Shown in pieces: positions 1-5,596 of a DNA stretch of 7,378 nt. The stretch lies in contig JANELJ010000108.1 in the NCBI GenBank assembly GCA_024511395.1, positions 1-7,378 on the forward strand. The letters run 5' to 3'. The notes under the pieces were generated by a model. It saw nothing but the letters and a program-made list of their open reading frames with translations. It did not search any database and was not told the DNA's origin. The stretch's first letter is position 1. Each line of letters opens with the position of its first letter. Origin of the DNA: Gammaproteobacteria bacterium (GTDB taxonomy: Bacteria > Pseudomonadota > Gammaproteobacteria > GRL18). A program made the position numbers and the translations under genes.

Positions 1-21
1 TTTTGTGGCTCAAAATTATTT

Positions 22-51
22 CCGGTTTGATGGGGTCTTTTATCAAACCGG
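22..51 (-). terminator. Inverted repeat downstream of the NirT-fusion gene, probable terminator
   Basis: CCGGTTTGAT (22-31) and ATCAAACCGG (42-51) form a perfect 10-bp stem with a 10-nt loop, about 60 nt past the stop codon of the leftward gene. Read leftward, the stem is followed by AAATAATTTTG, only a weak U-tract, so termination strength is uncertain. Read rightward there is no T-run. It could also be a 3'-end stabilising hairpin. Confidence 0.55.
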
Positions 52-64
52 GGCAATCAGCTGC

Positions 65-93
65 TTTAAACCTGGCTTGATGTCAGGCTTAAA
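65..93 (-). terminator. Second hairpin just after the stop codon of the NirT-fusion gene
   Basis: Positions 65-74 pair with 84-93 around a 9-nt loop. In minus-strand RNA this is a 10-bp stem with a single G-U wobble; in plus-strand RNA the same position is an A-C mismatch. The asymmetry suggests the structure matters in the leftward transcript. It begins 21 nt past the stop codon and has no good U-tract. It probably acts together with the hairpin at 22-51 as the 3' end of the message. Confidence 0.4.
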
Positions 94-113
94 ACGGTAT
101 TATTCAGGTTGAA

Positions 114-1064
114 CTATTTAGCTACGGCATTCAGATCCGCATCGGGATTGTCAAAGCCTAGCTTATAGCCTAAAGATACATGGTGGAAACGGCCCAGACT
201 GTAGTCATCGTGGATGGCAAAACCAAAGTTATACACCTTATCCAGTTCTAGGCTTAAATCAGATTCTTTATCAGATTTAAGATCCCGCACCATTTCCACT
301 GTCCACATACTATTTTCCAGAGTGGCGTTAAAATCGACTTCCTTACCACCTATCATTTCACGTTCTGCCAGGATAAAACCGTTCTGAGAGATTTTTTCAC
401 TGGCTTTGTAACGATGCAGATCCATAAAGTGACCAGCATCCAGTTCGGCCTGAATTTCATCGGGTGTTTTGAGTTTATTCCAGCCACCGAGCACCTTACC
501 ACGACGGCCTTTAATTTCCACATGGGTACGACTTTCAGTAATATACTTGGTAATACCTCTGCTCATATCAATCTGCTGATCTTTGGCATACTCATCAATG
601 GTCGCCTGATCTGGTGCATTAGGCATATCACGGTTATCGATATGACAGGTACCCCAGCAACCGGCACGATCAGCATATTCCACATCATCCGTAGCAAACA
701 TAACGGCCAGCTTCACCTTATTAGCCGGATCCATTTTACCGCCATCTGCAAATGGTATAGGTGCATGCTCAGTATCCTGCCACTGGAAGCGCATATACAG
801 CTTGTCATTATCATGCATGGTCTGCACAGTAACCGGGATACTGCCGCGCTTGCCGGGTATAGGTGTAGGCTCCAGTTTTTCTCCGGTAACAATTTTCTCA
901 CCCATATCTGCAGTTTCCTTATCATGGCAGCTGGCACAGGTTTCACCACTCATAAAGGGGCGTTTACCGCCATGCTCACTGCCTTTGAAAATCCACTCCA
1001 TGGCCGCCTGTCCGGGATAGAAAATAGTAATTTCACGCTCTACAGCCTTACTCCAGTCAATACC
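114..1064 (-). repeat. Second (C-terminal) copy of an intragenic tandem duplication
   Basis: This stretch encodes residues 599-914 of the multihaem fusion and matches the stretch at 1140-2078 at both DNA and protein level. The first two thirds of each copy, from DWS through GGWNKLK, are much more alike than the last third. Shared blocks include KGSEHGGKRPFMSGETCASCH-type residues around the first haem site and AGCWGTCHIDNR around the second. Confidence 0.9.
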
Positions 1065-2858
1065 AGATCCGCCACCAGAAGAAGCTGAGCTACCACCCGC
1101 AGGGGCAGCGGCTGGTGCAACCGCACTGTCTTCTTTCTTAACGGCATTGATATCCGCTTCAGGATTATCAAAGCCCAGTTTATAGCCCAAGGAAACATGA
1201 TGGAAACGACCATTGGTGTAATCATCATGAATGGCAAATCCCAGGTTATAGACCTTATCCAGCGCTAATGGTATATCCATTTCAGCGCCGCTGTTTAGCT
1301 TGCGTTTTACCTCAACCACCCAGCTATTGCCCTGTTTGGAGGCTTTGAATTCCACTCCACCTTCAGGCAATTCACGGTCAGCCAGAATAAAGCCGTTTTC
1401 AGCTTTTTTGGTACCCATTTCATAGCGATACAGGTCCATAAAACGCCCGGCTTTTAATTCCTCTTTGATTTCTTCCGGCATTTTCAGCTTGTTCCAGCCG
1501 CCTAGAACTTTACCGCGACGACCTTTGATTTCAACATGAGTACGACTTTCAGTAATGTACTTGGTAATACCATTACTCATATCCACCTGATCTTTCTGAT
1601 GATATGCATCAATGGTTGCCTGATCTGGTGCATTAGGCATATTGCGGTTGTCAATATGACAGGTACCCCAGCAACCGGCACGATCAGCGTATTCCACATC
1701 ATCAGTAGCAAACATCATGGCCAGCTTGACCTGATTATCGGGATCCATCTTGCCACCGTCTGCAAATGGTATGGGATGATGTTCAGTGTCTTCCCATTCA
1801 TAACGCATATACAGGTAATCATTATCATGAGCTGCCTGAACTTTAACTGGAATACTGCCGCGCTTACCTGGAATAGGTGTGGGCTCCAGTTTTTCACCGG
1901 TGACAATTTTCTCTCCCATATCAGCGGTTTCTTTATTATGACAACTGGCACAGGTTTCACCGCTCATAAATGGGCGTTTACCGCCATGTTCGCTGCCCTT
2001 GAATATCCATTCCATGGATGCCTGCCCAGGGTAGAACACAGTGACAGTACGCTCAGGGACATCACTCCAGTCAATACCAAAACCTGCAGCTCCGGCAGAG
2101 GCCTGAGGTGCAGAAGTATCACCGGCTTTACATTCAGCAGAAGGTACTTCCTTAATTACTATTTTAGTGATGACTTTGGGTTTAGGTGGATTATTAGACA
2201 GTTCCAGTAACTTTTCCTGTTTGGCATTCACAGGTGCTCTCAGAGTAGCATCAGGTTTTGCAAGTGCTGGATCTGGCTGTGAAAACTCTTCCAGCCACTC
2301 TTCATCCAGTCCTTCTGGAAGATGATGGGCAATCCCCTTATGACAGTCAATACAGGTATTACCATTCTGTAAGGCAAACTGATGCTGTTTTCTGGCTCTG
2401 GGTCTTTGGTAGGCAATACTCATGGATTCAAAATCATGACAGTTACGACATTCTCTGGAATCACTGGATTTCATGCGTTCCCATTCATGCTTGGCCAGGT
2501 TAATACGTTCGTTAAGGAATTTTTCGCGGGTATTAATAGTACCCATAATTTTATGATAGATTTCATTGGAAGCCTGGATCTTACGCTTCATTTTGTAAAT
2601 CCATTCCCGTGGTACATGGCAGTCCGGGCATTTAGCACGAACACCGGAACGGTTGGCATAGTGAATAGTAGTCTTGTATTCCTGATAAACATTATCTTCC
2701 ATCTCATGACAGGAGATACAGAATTTTTCAGTATTGGTCATTTCAAGAGCCGTATTAAAACCACCCCATAAAATAATACCCAGGACAATAAAAAAGATGG
2801 CTGCACCGACAGAAACTCCCATAAAAAGTTTACGTCGAAGAAAGCTTGGTGAACTCAT
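114..2858 (-). CDS. NapC/NirT-type tetrahaem quinol dehydrogenase fused to two ethylbenzene-dehydrogenase-like haem domains
   Basis: This is a 914-residue membrane-anchored multihaem protein. Residues 11-32 are an uncleaved membrane anchor. Residues 40-180 are a classic NapC/NirT domain with four c-haem sites: CISCH 47-51, CPDCH 77-81, CRNCH 137-141 and CIDCH 169-173, the last followed by KGIAH. NapC/NirT proteins oxidise quinol and pass electrons to periplasmic reductases, and usually end near 200 residues. Here a linker (about 200-260) leads to two copies of a domain resembling the haem-binding domain of cytochrome c-552 and the ethylbenzene dehydrogenase gamma subunit (261-573 and 599-914). 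They are joined by an Ala/Pro/Gly/Ser-rich linker (574-598). Each copy has CASCH (303, 641) and an unusual CWGTCH (396, 734). That gives six canonical c-haem sites and perhaps eight haems. The start is favoured by the anchor directly after it; AGGGA lies just upstream, slightly close. Position beside nirS, as nirT in Pseudomonas stutzeri, suggests electron supply to NirS, which is inference. The NirT domain is near certain; naming of the C-terminal family is moderately sure. Confidence 0.9.
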   Translation of the reverse strand: MSSPSFLRRKLFMGVSVGAAIFFIVLGIILWGGFNTALEMTNTEKFCISCHEMEDNVYQEYKTTIHYANRSGVRAKCPDCHVPREWIYKMKRKIQASNEIYHKIMGTINTREKFLNERINLAKHEWERMKSSDSRECRNCHDFESMSIAYQRPRARKQHQFALQNGNTCIDCHKGIAHHLPEGLDEEWLEEFSQPDPALAKPDATLRAPVNAKQEKLLELSNNPPKPKVITKIVIKEVPSAECKAGDTSAPQASAGAAGFGIDWSDVPERTVTVFYPGQASMEWIFKGSEHGGKRPFMSGETCASCHNKETADMGEKIVTGEKLEPTPIPGKRGSIPVKVQAAHDNDYLYMRYEWEDTEHHPIPFADGGKMDPDNQVKLAMMFATDDVEYADRAGCWGTCHIDNRNMPNAPDQATIDAYHQKDQVDMSNGITKYITESRTHVEIKGRRGKVLGGWNKLKMPEEIKEELKAGRFMDLYRYEMGTKKAENGFILADRELPEGGVEFKASKQGNSWVVEVKRKLNSGAEMDIPLALDKVYNLGFAIHDDYTNGRFHHVSLGYKLGFDNPEADINAVKKEDSAVAPAAAPAGGSSASSGGGSGIDWSKAVEREITIFYPGQAAMEWIFKGSEHGGKRPFMSGETCASCHDKETADMGEKIVTGEKLEPTPIPGKRGSIPVTVQTMHDNDKLYMRFQWQDTEHAPIPFADGGKMDPANKVKLAVMFATDDVEYADRAGCWGTCHIDNRDMPNAPDQATIDEYAKDQQIDMSRGITKYITESRTHVEIKGRRGKVLGGWNKLKTPDEIQAELDAGHFMDLHRYKASEKISQNGFILAEREMIGGKEVDFNATLENSMWTVEMVRDLKSDKESDLSLELDKVYNFGFAIHDDYSLGRFHHVSLGYKLGFDNPDADLNAVAK
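1140..2078 (-). repeat. First copy of the intragenic tandem duplication
   Basis: This encodes residues 261-573 of the multihaem fusion. The period is 338 codons (1,014 bp) up to the second haem motif, then 339 codons near the C-terminal end because the downstream copy has one extra residue. Histidines at 291, 344, 360, 441, 544, 553 and 554 recur in the other copy and are candidates for haem ligands. Confidence 0.9.
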
Positions 2859-2918
2859 AATCCCTACCCGTTTTTTAATCAGGAATGTTTAAGAAAAACT
2901 TAACAATAGAATTACTTA

Positions 2919-2960
2919 ATGATCTCTCTTTAAAAAAGAAATATCCTTGATTTAAAACAA
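2919..2960 (-). promoter_or_regulatory. FNR/DNR-type promoter for the NirT-fusion gene
   Basis: On the minus strand, TTGTTTTAAATCAA (2960-2947) matches TTGAT-N4-ATCAA at nine of ten positions. After a 22-nt gap comes GATCAT (2924-2919), four of six matches to TATAAT. This is the geometry of a class II FNR promoter with the box centred at -41.5. It puts the transcript start near 2912 and gives a leader of about 53 nt. The promoter would make this gene independent of nirS, whose transcript is blocked by the terminator at 3028-3063. Confidence 0.6.
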
Positions 2961-3027
2961 TATTCATTATTTTTTTAAGGTTTTTTCTGTATCTGTTTAA
3001 AAACAATAAATGAATGTTTTTAAAGAC

Positions 3028-3063
3028 AAAAAAAGCGGGTATAGATTTCTCTATACCCGCTTT
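3028..3063 (-). terminator. Strong Rho-independent terminator of nirS
   Basis: AAAGCGGGTATAG (3032-3044) and CTATACCCGCTTT (3051-3063) form a perfect 13-bp stem with a 6-nt loop. In the leftward transcript the stem ends in a run of seven U (3034-3028). It lies 39 nt past the nirS stop codon. This is the clearest terminator in the window. Confidence 0.93.
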
Positions 3064-3102
3064 CCGGATTAAATGTTTATGAACATTTTAACCACCTAAC
3101 GC

Positions 3103-4740
3103 TTAGGTTTTGTGGTTCATACGATTATAAACATTGAACTTACCAGTAGGAGTCGTCAGACCTTTAATGCGCGCTTTCTCTTTCAGAGTCAGTGCATCAT
3201 AGACTACGATTTCACCAGTTGGGTTCTTGTTGTCAGAACGGTTCCAGACAGAAACCCAGACTTCAGAGCCGTCATCATTAAATTCCATATGCAGAGCAGC
3301 CTTACCTTTCTCTTTAGTTACACGAATGGTTTTAACAATTTCACGAGTCTTCTTGTCAATAACCTGAACACTTTGCTGTACTTCCGGCTCAGGATGTTTC
3401 AACTGGTCAGCCCATACATAAGGTGAATCTTCATGGGTACGGATAAAGGCACCAGCACCATCTGTTTCAACCTTGTAACAAACTTTCCAAGCATTATCAG
3501 GATGTCCTTTTGGATCATTACCCCAGACAGTCACTATACCTACACCCAGGTGAGTAGTACCGCCGACAGGTCCGCATTTTGGATCAATCCAGTTAGCACC
3601 AGGTCCGGGATGAGGCAGTTTATCCACATCAATTAATGCTTCCAGGCTACCACCGTCTTTGGTGTCAATGACAACCATCTTGTTAGAGGCATTGGCTGCA
3701 ATCTGGAAGTAACGGCCCGTTGGATCATAGAAACCATCATGCAGGAACTTGGCTGAATCAATCTGGGTGATTTTCAGAGCATCCAGATCGGTATAGTCTA
3801 CTTCCCACATCTGACCTAACTCTTTGGCCGCAACCAGGAAGGAGCGCTCGTTTGGATTGGTGTAAACCGCAGCAACACGAGATTCTTCTACATAATTACC
3901 GTCAATATTCATACCACGGGTAGAAACCACTTTCAGAGGCTGCATGCTTTCAGCATCCACGATTACAAAATGTGGCGGCCAGTAACCACCGGCAATCACG
4001 TATTTACCGTCACCGGAAACCGCAACATCACGTGCATCATAAGCAATCTGGGTTTCAGCAACCAGCATCTTCTCAGGCTTCTGCCAGAGGTCAATCTTGT
4101 TCAGTTTACCGTCACGACCGATGGTGTACCAGAAACGACCCACTTCATAGCTGGGATGATCCAGTTTATGATGCTCATTACCCTTAATTACGTGTACTGC
4201 GTAACCACTGTCGATATGGGTAACAATTTTCTTGGTGTCACCGTCAATAACCGCAACCTTACCGGCATCACGTTCAATGACAATAAAGAAGTTTTTCCAG
4301 TTCAGACCATGCAGAGGTTTGGTTGGGTAATCTTTTGGATCAACATAAACCTTGGTACGTTCTTTCATCAAGGAGATTGGCATTTCAGGTGGCACAGGTG
4401 GATCCATCTGAATATAGGTCGCCATTAATGAGATTTCATCCTTGGAGAAAATATCATTAAAGTTATTCATACCGCCTTCTGTACCATAAGTCAGAATCTT
4501 TTCTAAACGTTTCTGACCTTTTTTCAGGGTATTTTTAGGTTCCAGGTTTTTACCTGTTGCACCTTTTCTTAAAACACCATGACAGCCAGCACAACGCTGG
4601 AAGTACATTGTTTTAGCTTTTTCAAAATCAGCTTCCGACAGTGTCGGTTGCTTTGCAGCAGCAGCCATAACTGACGGTGTGGCAATAACAGTTGCTAATG
4701 CAACAGCAGCAGTTAATTTACCCAGTTTAAAAATATTCAT
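3103..4740 (-). CDS. nirS: Cytochrome cd1 nitrite reductase NirS
   Basis: NirS reduces nitrite to nitric oxide in the periplasm with one haem c and one haem d1 per subunit. The 545 residues start with a Sec signal peptide (hydrophobic 10-25, cleavage near 26-29). A c-type domain follows, with RCAGCHGVLRKGATGK around CAGCH (50-54) and a likely axial Met91. From about 150 comes an eight-bladed d1 propeller. NirS hallmarks are GYAVH (His183, the presumed proximal d1 ligand), GRDGKLNKIDLW (208-219), GGYWPPHFVIVD (251-262), STRGM, FLHDG (His334), PHPGPGAN (His377) and the C-terminal TPTGKFNVYN. His334 and His377 fall where the active-site pair lies in Pseudomonas aeruginosa NirS, judged from memory by motif context. 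The region about 425-500 is atypical, with LHMEF as in NirF and extra cysteines at 389 and 421. AGGGAG (4757-4752) lies 11 nt before the ATG. The gene is followed by its own terminator and is probably monocistronic. Confidence 0.95.
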   Translation of the reverse strand: MNIFKLGKLTAAVALATVIATPSVMAAAAKQPTLSEADFEKAKTMYFQRCAGCHGVLRKGATGKNLEPKNTLKKGQKRLEKILTYGTEGGMNNFNDIFSKDEISLMATYIQMDPPVPPEMPISLMKERTKVYVDPKDYPTKPLHGLNWKNFFIVIERDAGKVAVIDGDTKKIVTHIDSGYAVHVIKGNEHHKLDHPSYEVGRFWYTIGRDGKLNKIDLWQKPEKMLVAETQIAYDARDVAVSGDGKYVIAGGYWPPHFVIVDAESMQPLKVVSTRGMNIDGNYVEESRVAAVYTNPNERSFLVAAKELGQMWEVDYTDLDALKITQIDSAKFLHDGFYDPTGRYFQIAANASNKMVVIDTKDGGSLEALIDVDKLPHPGPGANWIDPKCGPVGGTTHLGVGIVTVWGNDPKGHPDNAWKVCYKVETDGAGAFIRTHEDSPYVWADQLKHPEPEVQQSVQVIDKKTREIVKTIRVTKEKGKAALHMEFNDDGSEVWVSVWNRSDNKNPTGEIVVYDALTLKEKARIKGLTTPTGKFNVYNRMNHKT

Positions 4741-4804
4741 TATTTTTCTGTCTCCCTGGAAGAAATTCTTATTACTTATCAGTTTGTTACCAGTTTTTAT
4801 CTAA

Positions 4805-4821
4805 CGGTATAAAGGATACCG
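4805..4821 (-). promoter_or_regulatory. Small inverted repeat in the predicted nirS leader
   Basis: CGGTAT (4805-4810) and ATACCG (4816-4821) form a perfect 6-bp stem with a 5-nt loop, about 65 nt upstream of the nirS start codon. If transcription starts near 4879 it lies in the 5' leader RNA. It could equally be a DNA dyad for an unknown regulator. There is no T-run, so it does not look like an attenuator. Confidence 0.3.
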
Positions 4822-4885
4822 ATAAATAACCCTCTGGCGCAAAAAAATAAGAATTCTGAAGAAAATTATTTTTGAGCACGGTGTA

Positions 4886-4928
4886 AAGATAACCCTGTCA
4901 AAAGCTAGGCCACCTTGATTTAGATCAA
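4886..4928 (-). promoter_or_regulatory. Perfect FNR/ANR/DNR box and candidate nirS promoter
   Basis: TTGATTTAGATCAA (4915-4928) matches the FNR-family consensus TTGAT-N4-ATCAA exactly. On the minus strand TATCTT (4891-4886) lies 23 nt downstream as a four-of-six -10 element, predicting a transcript start near 4879. That leaves an untranslated leader of about 139 nt before nirS. The box is very well supported; the exact -10 is less sure. Which family member binds (FNR, ANR or the NO-sensing DNR/NnrR) cannot be read from the site. Confidence 0.75.
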
Positions 4929-5030
4929 CCTTAAATAGGTTTTTTATCATGCTTTTCTGGCAAATTCAATAACTTACAGCAAATTACAGCCGATATTTGG
5001 ATTAAATTTTTATTAAGATCGGCCACTTTA

Positions 5031-5044
5031 ATGATCTAGATCAA
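5031..5044. promoter_or_regulatory. Middle FNR-type box in the divergent region
   Basis: ATGATCTAGATCAA matches TTGAT-N4-ATCAA at nine of ten positions and includes the perfect palindrome TGATCTAGATCA. Leftward, TTTAAT (5006-5001) follows after 24 nt and matches TATAAT at five of six, so this may be a distal second nirS promoter. Rightward there is no good -10 at the right distance. It may instead be an auxiliary site, centred 73 bp upstream of the nirC-side box. Confidence 0.6.
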
Positions 5045-5103
5045 TAAAAAAACACCCGTAAAATTGAACTTTTTTTCAGGTACTTAAATTGGGTTTTGTT
5101 CAT

Positions 5104-5143
5104 TTGATCTATATCAAAGCACATAAGCAGCATGTTAGATAAT
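5104..5143 (+). promoter_or_regulatory. Perfect FNR/ANR/DNR box and promoter of nirCFD
   Basis: TTGATCTATATCAA (5104-5117) matches the FNR-family consensus exactly. After 20 nt comes GATAAT (5138-5143), five of six matches to TATAAT. The predicted transcript start is about 5150-5152, placing the box at about -40, close to the class II position. The leader to the nirC start at 5231 would be about 80 nt. This argues against translation from the upstream ATG at 5132. Confidence 0.75.
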
Positions 5144-5219
5144 GTGGGTTTCAAATTAGCGGGAGTTCACCGTCTGCGGAGCTTTTTATTCATAATGTTC
5201 AGAAAAACATACAACAGCC

Positions 5220-5223
5220 GGAA
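5220..5223 (+). promoter_or_regulatory. Ribosome binding site deciding the nirC start
   Basis: GGAA ends 7 nt before the ATG at 5231. It is short, but that ATG opens directly onto a typical signal peptide, whereas the ATGs at 5132 and 5195 would add 33 or 12 residues ahead of it. Confidence 0.4.
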
Positions 5224-5230
5224 CCACACT

Positions 5231-5587
5231 ATGGCATCCGTTAAGCGGTTACTGCTGGCATTTGCCGTGACCAGCGGGTTTCTGGCGCCTCCTGCATTAT
5301 CCAGTGCTGCCGATACGCTTTCCACGCAACGGCAACAGGAACTGAAATACATGGTGCAGCAGGATTGCGGATCCTGTCATGGCATGACGCTTAAAGGCGG
5401 TCTGGGTCCTTCGCTGTTACCGGAACGGATTGCAGTATTACCGGAACAATATTTAATTGAAGCAGTGACTCATGGCAGACCAGGGACACCTATGCCGCCT
5501 TGGGCACCCATTTTAACGACTGCAGAAATACGCTGGATTGTTGAACAGTTAAAATCCGATCAACTGGCTCAGACCCGGGCAGATTAA
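5231..5587 (+). CDS. nirC: NirC, periplasmic monohaem cytochrome c of the nir cluster
   Basis: This is a 118-residue small c-type cytochrome. A Sec signal peptide (MASVKR then a hydrophobic core, with cleavage near Ala26-Ala27) precedes one haem c domain. The haem site is CGSCH (46-50), followed by GMTLKGGLGPSLLP and then GRPGTPMPPW, where Met88 is the likely distal ligand. Length, the LGP motif and the position directly before nirF match NirC of other nirS clusters. NirC is thought to help haem d1 maturation or delivery, or to donate electrons to NirS. The open frame could begin at 5132 or 5195, but 5231 is chosen because those starts put a charged extension before the signal peptide and 5132 lies within the predicted promoter. 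The nirF start is 9 nt downstream of the stop. A generic class I cytochrome c is the alternative. Confidence 0.85.
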   Translation: MASVKRLLLAFAVTSGFLAPPALSSAADTLSTQRQQELKYMVQQDCGSCHGMTLKGGLGPSLLPERIAVLPEQYLIEAVTHGRPGTPMPPWAPILTTAEIRWIVEQLKSDQLAQTRAD

Positions 5588-5596
5588 GAGGCAATA

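Larger units (their letters stand above)
4741..5230. other. Divergent nirS / nirCFD regulatory region (490 bp, no gene)
   Basis: This AT-rich stretch separates the leftward nirS from the rightward nirCFD genes. It holds three FNR-type boxes (4915-4928, 5031-5044, 5104-5117), candidate -10 elements in both directions and a small inverted repeat in the nirS leader. No convincing coding sequence is present on either strand. The rightward open frame could extend back to 5132, but that start would sit inside the predicted promoter. Confidence 0.85.

Noticed and set aside
114..2078. The tandem domain duplication as an assembly artefact
   Set aside because: The copies differ by many substitutions and by one codon in length, and they are joined by a distinct low-complexity linker, so this is a real diverged duplication.
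114..2078. The C-terminal domains as a catalytic ethylbenzene or DMSO-type dehydrogenase
   Set aside because: Only the haem-binding (gamma) type of domain is present. There is no molybdopterin subunit or iron-sulfur subunit in the window, and the domains are fused to a NirT unit beside nirS.
414..2210. Two long plus-strand open frames of equal length (414-1088 and 1536-2210) opposite the multihaem gene
   Set aside because: They lie antisense to the two copies of the duplicated domain. Their equal length and similar translations follow from the duplication, and they have no recognisable domain or good ribosome binding site.
2962..3015. Imperfect inverted repeat ATTCATT (2962-2968) / AATGAAT (3009-3015)
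   Set aside because: The arms are very AT-rich with a 40-nt loop in an AT-rich stretch, so chance is a sufficient explanation.
3071..3108. Short dyads AAATGTT/AACATTT (3071-3088) and ACCTAA/TTAGGT (3094-3108) by the nirS stop codon
   Set aside because: The stems are short and lack a U-tract. The strong terminator immediately downstream explains the 3' end.
3103..4740. NirN (dihydro-haem d1 dehydrogenase) rather than NirS
   Set aside because: The RCAGCHGVLRKGATGK, GYAVH, GGYWPPHF, STRGM and TPTGKFNVYN motifs and the order of domains fit NirS. The similarity to NirF-type sequence is confined to the late propeller.
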